This document shows, one piece after another, positions 16,401 through 25,017 of a stretch of DNA of 64,000 nt. Origin of the DNA: Chromobacterium phragmitis. GTDB lineage: Bacteria; Pseudomonadota; Gammaproteobacteria; Burkholderiales; Chromobacteriaceae. Made by a program: the position numbers and the translations under genes. The stretch is taken from assembly GCF_003325475.1 (NCBI RefSeq), contig NZ_CP029495.1:1178001-1242000 (forward strand). Direction: 5' to 3'. How positions within the stretch are numbered: position 1 is the stretch's first letter; each line of letters opens with the position of its first letter. Under the pieces are notes generated by a model, which saw only the letters and a list, made by a program, of their open reading frames with translations, searched no databases and was not told the DNA's origin.

Positions 16401-19400
16401 GGCTGACGCCGCCGACGAGGGCGAAATCGATCTGCCCGCTGCGCAAATACTGGCAAGCGATGTCCAAGGCCACGAGCGTCGACGAGCACGCGGTGTCCAG
16501 CACCAAGCTGGGCCCGTTGAAACCGTAGTGGTACGACAACCGGTTCGCGGCGATCGAACTGGCATTGCCCGTGGCGATGAACAATGCGTTGTCCTTGTCG
16601 TAGTCGTTGGCGAATTGCATGTACTGGCTCGCGTATTGCGCCAGGAATACGCCCGTGTTGGCGAAACCGGCGTCGCCGCGGATGCCCGCGTCCTCGATCG
16701 CCCGCCGCGCGTTCAGCATCAACAGCCGTTGCTGGGGGTCCATCAGCCTCGCCTCCCGCGGCGAAATGCCGAAAGCGCCCGGATCGAACAGGTCGATGCC
16801 GTCGAGATAGCCGCCATGCACGGTTTCCAGCTCTTCGTCGCCGAACGCGTCCCGCAACCCCAGCAAGTCGCGGCGCGCGCGCGGATAATGCGACACGCCG
16901 TCGTAACCCTCCATCAAGCGGGTCCAGAATGCCGGCAGGCCGTCCGCCTGCGGAAACTGTCCAGCCATGCCGACGATGGCGATGCGGCCGCTGTCTGCAT
17001 CGCTCTCTGACGCTCCCCGCGGAGCGGCAACCCCGTCCGCCGGCTCAGCCTTGCCGGCCGGCGCGCCGCGGTTTTCGCCGATAAAGGATGCGAGGCCGCC
17101 TATCGTCGGGTAGCGGAAGATGGACGAAGGCAGCACCTCGAACGCCAGCCGCTCGGACAAGCCGGAGAAGAACGCCAGCGAGTTGATCGAGTCCAGGCCG
17201 ATCTCGGCGAATGTCTGATCCAGGTGAAGATCGTCCCGCCCCAGCAGCGCGCCCAGCTCGGACAACAACAAGCCGGCCACGTCGGCGCCGCCCCGCTCCG
17301 CGCGCTCGCCGATCAAACCTGGACATTCTGGGCCGGCGGAACCGGCGTTGGGACCGGATTTGCGCAAGCGCGCCGCATAGTGCGCAAAAACCGGCAGGCG
17401 CTGCACGCCGCGGTTGACGCGCGCGTACTTGTCCCAATCCGCGTCGAAGGCGATCGCCTCGCCGATGTCGTCGGCGACAATGCGCTCGAGCAGCTGCACG
17501 CCCTGCTTCGGCGTCAGCATGGACATGCCCAGCGCGTCGAAAAACGCGCGGTGATTGTGCTCCACCGCCATGCCCGCGCCGTCCCAATCGGTCCACTGCA
17601 CCACCTGGGCGCGGCGCCCGGCGTTGCGCCTGGCCGCTGCGAACGCGACCAGAGACGCATTGGCCGCCCCGTACGCGCTCAGCCCGTTGCCCTGCATGCC
17701 CTCCACCGACGAAATCGACGAAAACAGGCAGAAGTAGCGTATCGGGTCGTCCCGCGTCAGCCGGTCCAACACATGCGCGCCGATCAGCTTGGGCCGCGCG
17801 AGCTCGGCCAGGGTGGCGGCCGTCGTCTCGCGGATCGGGATGCTCTCGGTGGTGACGCCCGCCAGGTGGAACACGCCGGTGACCGGTGCGGCGAGCCGCT
17901 CGCGCAGCGAGCCTATCCGCCGTGCGAGCGCGGCCTCGTCGCTCAAGTCGGACTGGACGTAATGCAAGGCCACGCCGCGCGTCCGGGCCAGCTCGCTAGC
18001 GAAAGCGTCTATCGTCGTCTCGTTCGGCAGGCTGGGATGGCGCAATGCCGCGGACACCGGCTTGCGTCCGATCACGATCAACGACTTCACGCCCTTGTCG
18101 ATCAGCCACTCCAACACCGCGAAGCCTATCCCGCCGAAACCGCCCGTCACGATCATCGTGCCGGACGCGTCGAACGCTCGCCGCACGCCGCCGACGCCGG
18201 CAGGCAGCGGGCGCAGCCGCTGGCACAGCCGCCGTCCGTCGGCGAAGCGCACGCGCGTGTCGCCCTGTCCGCAGTGCAGCTCCCCGCCGATACGCGACAG
18301 CGTCAGCGGATCGAAAGAATCGGCGTCGATAGCCACGCTGCCGAGCTCAGGCACTTCGAAACGCAGGAAGCTGAAATACTTGGACAGCGCCTCCTGGATA
18401 GGATCGACCTCGCCCCTGTCCGTCAGATTGACGAGGGCGAGCCTGATCCCCTTGCGCCGCGCCGACGCGTCCACCGCGCGCGCCACCCATTCGGCCAGCC
18501 GCTCCGCTTGGCGACGGAACGCCGCCTCAAGCGCCCCGCCGTCCAGTTCAGCGCGCGGCAGAGACAGGCGATGATGCGGCAACACGAAGACAAACGCTTC
18601 GCAGTCGCCGGCCTCCAGCATCTCCGACAGCCGCGCGCCGAAGCCTCCGCCCCGTTCCGGCTCGATCGCGACGCATTCGGCCGGCCAGCCTTGAGTCCAG
18701 TCGCGCAGCGCGGTCTCGTCGTCGCAGCAGAGCGCGATGCGCCGGGGCGCCGGACGCTCGTCCGCGGCATCCACTTCTTCCCAGTCCGTTTCCATCAGCC
18801 AGGCGTCGAGGTCGTCTGACCTGGCGATCTCCTTGGCCGGCTGCGGCCGGGCGGCCGCCGGCTTGGACGCGGCAGGCAGTATGTCGGAGATCCAGTGGCG
18901 CTTCGTAGCGAAGGGATACGTCGGCAGCGGCGCGCAGCGGCCTCTGGGCAATTCGCCCGGCCGCGACGCCGCGCCCGGCCATTCGAACCGCGCGCCAGCC
19001 GCCCAGGCCCTGGCGCAGCCGCTCAGGTCGGCATGATCGGGCGCAGCCAGCGTTTTTCCCGCAGCATCCAGACTATCGCCTCGATACGGCCCACCGGAGC
19101 GCGCGGCGTCCGGTTGCGCCAGCCAATCGCGCAATTGCCGGACCGCGTCGCCCGCGTCGCGCACCACCAGGGCCAGCCGGTGGCGGAACGCCGGGCGGCG
19201 GTGCTGAAGCGTGAACGCGACCTCGCGCAGCGAATGCCTGCCGCCTGCCTCTCCCTCCAGAAAATCCGCCAGCCGCCGCGCCTGCTCCGGCAACTGCGAT
19301 CCGGCGGCGGCGGACAAGGGCAGCACATGCGCCTGGCCGTCGTCCTCTCCTGCCGTCGCGGCGTCGAGCGCCGGCACCTCCTCGACGATCACATGCACGT

Positions 19401-22400
19401 TCACGCCGCCCGCGCCGAACGAGCTGATGCCCGCCCGGCGCGGCTGGGCCTGGCCGTTGCATTCGATAAGCGGCCAATCCTTCGCCTGCTGGGGCACATG
19501 AAAGCCCGCCTTCCCGAACGGGATGTCCGGATTCAGCGGGCCATGCAGCACGGTCGGCGCCAGCGTGCGGTGTTGCAGCTGGAGCACCGTCTTGGTCAGT
19601 TGCGCGATGCCGGCGGCGGATTCGCCGTGGCCGATGCCGGCCTTGACCGAGCCCAGCCCGCGGACCAGTCCCGGCTGCGCCGGATAGGCGTCCATCAAAC
19701 CCTGAATCTCGATCGGATCGCCAAGCGCGGTGCCGGTGCCGTGCGCCTCGATATAGCCCACCGTCTCGGCCGGCACTTTCGCGCGCGCCAGGGCCGCCTG
19801 GATGGCCTTGGTCTGGCTGACCGGATTCGGCACGGTGAAACCCTGGGTCTTGCCGTCGTGGCTGACGCCGGTGCCACGGATCAGCGCCAGAATGCGGTCG
19901 CCGTCCTTGATGGCGTCCGCGCGGCGCTTCAACAGCACGGCGCCCACGCCCTCCCCGGGCACGTAACCGTCGCCGCCGGAGGCGAAAGCATGGCAACGCC
20001 CGTCGCTGGCCGCGAAGCTGGACGCGCACAGCGTCAGGTACTTGCTGGGATGCAGCGTCAGGTTGACGCCGCCCGCCAGCGCGGCGTCCACTTCTCCTCG
20101 CCACAGGCTTTCGCATGCGAGGTGCAGCGCGTACAGCGAGGACGAGCACGCGGTATCGACTGCGACGCTGGGACCGGTGAAATTGAAGAAGAATGACACG
20201 CGGTTGGCGACGGAGAACGTCTGCGAACCGGCCGGATAGAACGGCGCGCGGTCCGCCAGCGCATCCGCGCCGATCAGCTGGTAGTTGTTGAAGCTGACGC
20301 CGGCGAACACGCCGACGTTGCGCGGCGCGGACTGCCAGCGGGCGCCGAGATAGCCGGCGCCTTCCAAGCAAGTCCACGCCGACTCGAGGAACAACCGCTC
20401 CTGCGGGTCCATCAGCGCGGCGTCCTGCGCCGGCAAATTGAAGAATGGCGCGTCGAACTGCGAGACATCTCCGAGGAAGCCGCCCCATTTGCAGTAGATG
20501 GAGTCGGTCTTGCCCTTTTCGTCCGGCCGGTAGATCTCGCGGTAATCGAAGCGTTCGCGCGGGATCTCCGTCACGCAATCTACGCCGCCGACGAGATTCG
20601 ACCAGAACGCGTCCAGCGTCTCGGATTGCGGATAACGCCCGCTCATGCCGACGATCGCGATGGCATCCTCTTCGCCGCCGCCGCGGACTAGCTCCGGAGC
20701 GGATATCGCGGGCTCGGCCTCTTCATCCCCGGCATCCGTTCCAGCATAAGCCGGTTCGACGATGCGCGCATCCAGGTAGGCGGCGAGCGCGTCCAGCGTC
20801 TTGTACTTGAACAGCAGCGCGGCGTCGGTCTCGCCGGTCCACCCCGCGATGCGCAGGTTCAACTTGGCGATCATCACCGAATCCAGGCCCAGCGCCTCGA
20901 AATCGGCATCGCGATCCAGCTTGTCCGCAGGGAAGCCGCTGATCTCGGCCAGCGCCGACGCCAGCCGATCGAAGGCCGAAACGGGGGCCTTCCTAGCGGC
21001 GGCGGCCGGACGCGCCGGCGCCGGAACCGTCTCAAGTTGCCGCGCGCCGGCCGGCTCGCCAAGCAGGGACGGCACCCAGTAACGCTCCTTGGCGAAGGGA
21101 TAGCCCGGCAGGCTGACGCGGCGGGGCTCGAATCCGCCGGCGTTGCGGCCAGCGCGCAGCCTGCGCCAGTCCAGCGCGCCGCCGCGGCACCAAAAGCGCA
21201 GCAGCTCGGCGGTCTTGTTCTCGTCCACCCATGCCGCTACCAGAAGCTCGACGTCGCCGGCGGACAGCTCCGCCAGCGCGCCGCCGCGCTTCGCTTCCGC
21301 CGCATGAATGCCCAGCTCGCCCAGTTTGGCCGATGCTGCGGCGTCCAGCGGATCGGCCGCGACGAAAGCGCTTAGCTGGTCGGCCAGCGTCTCGAGCGAC
21401 GTTGCGACGATGCCGAGCCGGAAACGGTGCGGCTCGCGGCCGAGCTGCAGCGTGCTGGCCGCGTCGGCCAGCAGCAGCCGCCGCGCCTCCTCGTCCGGCT
21501 CGCCGGCCAGCCAATCGCCGACGCGCCCGGCCATCGCCGACGCCAGCTCGCGCAGTTGCTCCCAGCTGCCGGCCGACAGCGGAACCGCCAAGCGGCCGAT
21601 CGGCGCCTCGCGCCTCGCCGTGGATGGCTTATGCTCTTCCACCACCACATGCGCGTTGGAGCCTCCCGCGCCGAACGACGACAGGCCGGCGATGCGCGGC
21701 GCGCCGCCGGGCCCGGCCGGCCAGTCGGTCAGCGAGCGCTGCACCGAAAACGGCGAGCGCTCGAACGCGATCGCCGGATTGAGTTCATCGGCGTGCAACG
21801 ACGGCGCCAGCCGGCGATGCCGCATCTGCAGCAACACCTTGGTCAGCCCTGCGATGCCGGCCGCGCTCTCGCAGTGGCCGATATTGGACTTCACCGAGCC
21901 TATCGCGCAGAACTGCCGGTCTCCCGATTCGCCGAACGCCGACGACAGCGCGGCGATTTCGATCGGATCGCCCAAGGAGGTGCCGGTGCCATGCGCCTCG
22001 ATATAGCTCACCTCGCGCGGCGACACGCCCGCGCGCTGGTAGGCGCTGGATACGACTTCGGACTGCGCCCGCACGCCGGGCACCGAATAACCGGCCGAAC
22101 GGCCGCCATGGTTGATCTCGCACGCGCGGATCACGCCGTAGATGTGATCGCCGTCGGCCTCGGCGCGCGCCAGCGACTTCAGCACAACAGCCCCCACGCC
22201 CTCGCCCGGCACGTAGCCGTCGCCGCCCTTGCCGAATGCCTCGCACCGACCGCGGCTGGATGCGAACCGCCCCTGCGCCAGCATCAGGTATTTGTTCGGA
22301 TGCAGCGACAGGTTGACCCCGCCTACCAGCGCGGCGGCGCAATCGCCGCGCTCCAGCGCGCGGCAAGCCAGCGACAACGCCGTCAGCGACGACGAGCACA

Positions 22401-25017
22401 TGGTGTCGACTGCCATGCTCGGGCCGGTGAAATTGCAGAAATACGATACCCGGTTGGCCACCGTGGCCGCGCTGCCCGACAAAGCGACGGCATCTCCGCG
22501 CTGGGTCTGCTCGGCGCCGTACAGCTGGTATTCCTGGTACATCAGGCCGACGTACACGCCGACCGACGCGCTCTTGCCGTCCCGCGCCGGCGCGCAGCGG
22601 GCCAAGCCCTCGCGCGTATAGCCGGCGTCTTCTATCGCATGGACCGCGCATTGCAGGAACAAGCGTTCCTGCGGGTCCATCAGCTCCGCTTCACGCGGCG
22701 TGATGCCGAAGTAATACGGGTCGAAGCAGTCCACGTCGTCAAGAAAGCCGCCCCACTTGCTGTAAGTCTTGCCCGCCGCGTTCTTGTCCGGATCGAAGAA
22801 GCGCGCGTGATCCCAACGCGAGGCGGGAATCTCGGCGATGCTGTCGCGGCCGCCGGACAGATTGCGCCAGAACTGGTCCAGCGTCGGGGCATCCGGATAG
22901 CGGCCCGCCAGCCCGATGATCGCGATGTCGCCGCCGCGCGCGCGGGAGGCGGAGCCATCGGCAGCCTCCGCGCGAGAAACGTCCGCGAAGCGGGCGTTGG
23001 CGAAAGCCTGCGGATCGGCGACGGCGCGGACCGACGCGTTGACGATCCGTCCTATCGTTTCGCCGTCCATCGACAGGATGTCCACGTCGAAAGCCGCGTA
23101 GCCGGCGCGAAGCACGCGCATCCGGTTGACCAGATACACGTCGGCCGGCAGCGGCCGGGCCAGCTCGATCCTCTCTATCATCAGCGGCACGTACATCGGC
23201 GACGGCTCGCCGCTGTTCGAAGCGGGGTCGATGAAAAAGCAGCTGTTCAACAACAGCGGATCGAACGCGTAGCGATCTCGGCCGCCCTTGCGCGCGCCTT
23301 CGTCCAGCGTCACCCGGCTCACCAGCAGTCCGGCGCCGTCCGTATGCGCCGAACATACGGTCCGCAGCAAAGGCCCGACCGCGAACTGCGCGACCCGCCC
23401 GTACCACGCGTCTATCTCGGCCGCGGACAGCGGCGCCAGGCCGGCGGTCAGCGCGCCGATGTCGCGGCGTTCGGACGCGAACGCGCGCCGCGCTTCCACG
23501 CCGCCGCGGCAGCAGACCTGGCCGCCTCGCTGTCCGTCGCGGGCGAAGCTGACCTCGAACCGGCGCGCATCTCCTTCGCCAGACCATTCGACGGAAAGCT
23601 CGACGCTTTCGCCATCTTCCAGCGTGATCGGCCCGCCCTCCATCCTCACATGCGACAAGGCGAGCGGGAAAGCCATCGCCCCATCCCGCTCCGCCAAGGC
23701 CTCGACCGCCAGGCAGGGATGGGTCACCCCCATCAAGGCGAGCTTGCCGAGCACCTTGTGGTCCTGCAGATAGGCCTCCTCGGCGGCGAAGCGGAAGCGC
23801 GCCGGCGCGGCGGGATTTGGCTGGGGCGCTTCCGGCGGCGCGCCGACGAAACGCTCCGCCCGGCCGCCATCGCTCGCCTCCCGCGCGGCGAATTCGTCCA
23901 GTTCGGCGAGCGTCGGATACTCGAACATCAGCGTCGGCGACAGCTCCCTGCCCAGCATGCGGCCGGCCGCCTCGACCAGGTCCAGCAGGTCGGATGACTC
24001 AAGGCCGAGCTCGTAATAACCCTTGTCCAGCGCCACCTCGTCCGCGTCGGTGCGCAGCTTGCCGGCGATCATCGCGCGCAGGCTGGCCACGACGGCGCTG
24101 GTTGTCCGCTCATCCGCCGCGGGCTGCGGACGGACAGGCTGCTCTTTCGCAGGAGCAGGCGCGCGTCCGGCATCGGCGGAAAGCGCTCTCGGCTCGAACG
24201 CCCGCGCGTCGCGCACCCGCTTGGCGGAAAATCCCTTGATCCGCGCCAGCCAGACTCCGTCGACTGAGAAAAAATCGAGCGACATCGTAACGATCTCGCC
24301 ACGCGCGATGATGCCGTCATTCGGAATGCGCACCAGGCACGGCCCGGTGATCGGCGCCGTCGCGACGAAGGATTCGATCACCAGCGGCAGGTACAGATCG
24401 CCGTCCTGCGCGAATGCGGATGCGCGCGAGGCGATCGCCGCTGCGTCGAGCAGAGCCGGATGGAACAGGAAGCGTTCGGCGTCGGACTCTGCCGCCGGAT
24501 CCAACGCCAGCCGCGCCGCCACGCCTTCGCCATCGACGAGGATTTCGCCATGGGCCCGCATATAGCCGCCATGGACAAGATCGCTTTCCCGGCAACGCTC
24601 GTACAGCGCCGACATCGCTTCTACCCGGCCATCGCCCGGCCAGTTGGACACGTCCCGCTCGACGGGACCCAACTCGCCCGCGCGGATGGGCGCGAGTTCG
24701 GCGCTGGCGTATCGGCCATCCTCTCTCGCCGCGCCGGCGTCCTCGACGACCACGGCGTAACGGTCTTGCCCGGCAGGAAGAATGCGCACGCGGATCGACA
24801 GCCCGTCCTCTCCCGGTGGAACGACCAGCGGCCGGTGGATGCGCAGCGGGCCCAGCGCGTGAGTCCGGAAATCCACGCCATGCGGGGCGCTGAGCTGGTA
24901 GATCAGATCGACATAGGCCATGCCCGGAAACACCGGATTTCCGTAGACCCTGTGCTCTCCGACAACCGGGTTGCGAGATGACAAATGGATGACGCGCTCG
25001 GCGATCGGTTTGGTCAT
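13474..25017 (-). CDS. Trans-AT PKS, final subunit: DH-ACP-DH*-KS-ACP-KS-KR-ACP-KS-DH*-ACP-TE
   Basis: Last megasynthase, 3847 residues. It starts directly in a DH (His22 in HRVYGNPVFPG, Asp in FHPALLDAA near 190), then ACP (GLESSDLL, about 341). A second DH-fold domain (405-680) keeps His (DHKVLGKLALMG) but has Pro to Met and catalytic Asp to Asn (DPLLLN). KS 695-1125 (DTMCSSSL, HGTGT) is followed only by ACP (GLDSVMI, about 1379). KS 1450-1880 is followed by KR (TGGFGGIG about 2300, Tyr in SAYGAANAS) and ACP (GLDSINS, about 2610). KS 2677-3098 precedes a DH-fold with intact HPGFLDAALQ but no HxxxGxxxxP, then ACP (GMDSLML, about 3494). A C-terminal thioesterase (3575-3830) has YGHSAGALM and NHLFMD. 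It begins at ATG 25017, overlapping the previous stop by 4 bp (ATGA). No AT domain is present. Confidence 0.92.
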   Translation of the reverse strand: MTKPIAERVIHLSSRNPVVGEHRVYGNPVFPGMAYVDLIYQLSAPHGVDFRTHALGPLRIHRPLVVPPGEDGLSIRVRILPAGQDRYAVVVEDAGAAREDGRYASAELAPIRAGELGPVERDVSNWPGDGRVEAMSALYERCRESDLVHGGYMRAHGEILVDGEGVAARLALDPAAESDAERFLFHPALLDAAAIASRASAFAQDGDLYLPLVIESFVATAPITGPCLVRIPNDGIIARGEIVTMSLDFFSVDGVWLARIKGFSAKRVRDARAFEPRALSADAGRAPAPAKEQPVRPQPAADERTTSAVVASLRAMIAGKLRTDADEVALDKGYYELGLESSDLLDLVEAAGRMLGRELSPTLMFEYPTLAELDEFAAREASDGGRAERFVGAPPEAPQPNPAAPARFRFAAEEAYLQDHKVLGKLALMGVTHPCLAVEALAERDGAMAFPLALSHVRMEGGPITLEDGESVELSVEWSGEGDARRFEVSFARDGQRGGQVCCRGGVEARRAFASERRDIGALTAGLAPLSAAEIDAWYGRVAQFAVGPLLRTVCSAHTDGAGLLVSRVTLDEGARKGGRDRYAFDPLLLNSCFFIDPASNSGEPSPMYVPLMIERIELARPLPADVYLVNRMRVLRAGYAAFDVDILSMDGETIGRIVNASVRAVADPQAFANARFADVSRAEAADGSASRARGGDIAIIGLAGRYPDAPTLDQFWRNLSGGRDSIAEIPASRWDHARFFDPDKNAAGKTYSKWGGFLDDVDCFDPYYFGITPREAELMDPQERLFLQCAVHAIEDAGYTREGLARCAPARDGKSASVGVYVGLMYQEYQLYGAEQTQRGDAVALSGSAATVANRVSYFCNFTGPSMAVDTMCSSSLTALSLACRALERGDCAAALVGGVNLSLHPNKYLMLAQGRFASSRGRCEAFGKGGDGYVPGEGVGAVVLKSLARAEADGDHIYGVIRACEINHGGRSAGYSVPGVRAQSEVVSSAYQRAGVSPREVSYIEAHGTGTSLGDPIEIAALSSAFGESGDRQFCAIGSVKSNIGHCESAAGIAGLTKVLLQMRHRRLAPSLHADELNPAIAFERSPFSVQRSLTDWPAGPGGAPRIAGLSSFGAGGSNAHVVVEEHKPSTARREAPIGRLAVPLSAGSWEQLRELASAMAGRVGDWLAGEPDEEARRLLLADAASTLQLGREPHRFRLGIVATSLETLADQLSAFVAADPLDAAASAKLGELGIHAAEAKRGGALAELSAGDVELLVAAWVDENKTAELLRFWCRGGALDWRRLRAGRNAGGFEPRRVSLPGYPFAKERYWVPSLLGEPAGARQLETVPAPARPAAAARKAPVSAFDRLASALAEISGFPADKLDRDADFEALGLDSVMIAKLNLRIAGWTGETDAALLFKYKTLDALAAYLDARIVEPAYAGTDAGDEEAEPAISAPELVRGGGEEDAIAIVGMSGRYPQSETLDAFWSNLVGGVDCVTEIPRERFDYREIYRPDEKGKTDSIYCKWGGFLGDVSQFDAPFFNLPAQDAALMDPQERLFLESAWTCLEGAGYLGARWQSAPRNVGVFAGVSFNNYQLIGADALADRAPFYPAGSQTFSVANRVSFFFNFTGPSVAVDTACSSSLYALHLACESLWRGEVDAALAGGVNLTLHPSKYLTLCASSFAASDGRCHAFASGGDGYVPGEGVGAVLLKRRADAIKDGDRILALIRGTGVSHDGKTQGFTVPNPVSQTKAIQAALARAKVPAETVGYIEAHGTGTALGDPIEIQGLMDAYPAQPGLVRGLGSVKAGIGHGESAAGIAQLTKTVLQLQHRTLAPTVLHGPLNPDIPFGKAGFHVPQQAKDWPLIECNGQAQPRRAGISSFGAGGVNVHVIVEEVPALDAATAGEDDGQAHVLPLSAAAGSQLPEQARRLADFLEGEAGGRHSLREVAFTLQHRRPAFRHRLALVVRDAGDAVRQLRDWLAQPDAARSGGPYRGDSLDAAGKTLAAPDHADLSGCARAWAAGARFEWPGAASRPGELPRGRCAPLPTYPFATKRHWISDILPAASKPAAARPQPAKEIARSDDLDAWLMETDWEEVDAADERPAPRRIALCCDDETALRDWTQGWPAECVAIEPERGGGFGARLSEMLEAGDCEAFVFVLPHHRLSLPRAELDGGALEAAFRRQAERLAEWVARAVDASARRKGIRLALVNLTDRGEVDPIQEALSKYFSFLRFEVPELGSVAIDADSFDPLTLSRIGGELHCGQGDTRVRFADGRRLCQRLRPLPAGVGGVRRAFDASGTMIVTGGFGGIGFAVLEWLIDKGVKSLIVIGRKPVSAALRHPSLPNETTIDAFASELARTRGVALHYVQSDLSDEAALARRIGSLRERLAAPVTGVFHLAGVTTESIPIRETTAATLAELARPKLIGAHVLDRLTRDDPIRYFCLFSSISSVEGMQGNGLSAYGAANASLVAFAAARRNAGRRAQVVQWTDWDGAGMAVEHNHRAFFDALGMSMLTPKQGVQLLERIVADDIGEAIAFDADWDKYARVNRGVQRLPVFAHYAARLRKSGPNAGSAGPECPGLIGERAERGGADVAGLLLSELGALLGRDDLHLDQTFAEIGLDSINSLAFFSGLSERLAFEVLPSSIFRYPTIGGLASFIGENRGAPAGKAEPADGVAAPRGASESDADSGRIAIVGMAGQFPQADGLPAFWTRLMEGYDGVSHYPRARRDLLGLRDAFGDEELETVHGGYLDGIDLFDPGAFGISPREARLMDPQQRLLMLNARRAIEDAGIRGDAGFANTGVFLAQYASQYMQFANDYDKDNALFIATGNASSIAANRLSYHYGFNGPSLVLDTACSSTLVALDIACQYLRSGQIDFALVGGVSLNLNPRLTRLLQDAGMLSPTGRCHTFDRGADGYVPGEGVGMIVLQRLGDARSRRKRDPARKIYAAIAGTAINQDGKSNGMTAPNGLAQETVIRRAFERAGFEPSQAGYIETHGTGTYLGDPVEIEALGNVVNAGRDAGKPCVLGCLKTNIGHLEPAAGIASVIKAALCLHLETIPANRHLQTVNPLLKIAEPGFVFPSEPTRWSGPNRVAGVSSFGFGGVNGHVVLASVDDEPAGPDDGDRTRRFIDGYPPHGLAMKSYWIRVRDEAILAEAAATRTVSSQPAPMPAAEPFLGLVRVESPAEELRFDLALRPGEPGLADTGNFHVGFYLDAIYRIFTGHFGRARLNVRRFEFRVPLLISAHADTQVRIVVKDLGAAGYRVTFSYRPEAAGGSAWTTTAEASVDAAAEAPAQEPSERRMASILSGVAVPSRALDEDGFYRRYTEMGFPAHGHVRAVRECRFHDGFSLASLRLDFGREDYGLGAHPGFLDAALQPSILLADTDGRTPYMTTAMENIRLNGRLASGGDYRLVSILLPSAADAGARRFSTAWAVVDSDGDSVVACALAELLQLGGGNEAASSKLDSLFADGGAPSSAGLLAVVAGLLDCDAADIDLDKALLELGMDSLMLMKLQQQLDEQSLTVKNLFQATLRDLIVRLDGAVPPARIKPAAAPAEAETEGFAPFTALAPWSRERAAWVRGQARKQSRIRLYCFPYAHMPTTVFKGWQELMPDHVEVRPIELPGRGDRWRERPVQDVWTVASTLTQMLGDELDQPFAVYGHSAGALMAYVWSLHLRASGLPLPRHLFAAAFSAPGAGENPVIRDMRATYVRHGLPRMPTLDDICEPNAGPLIATLIDALEHSMREAGLFNFSRDLIHAQLPSLVATFEMVEAFRMQRVPPLPIPISALHGVQDIQVEESDVRAWRKLGNAGFELLRFEGNHLFMDSDQCMREVVSFVGGKLSEPSSAERRGQEPLIDHA

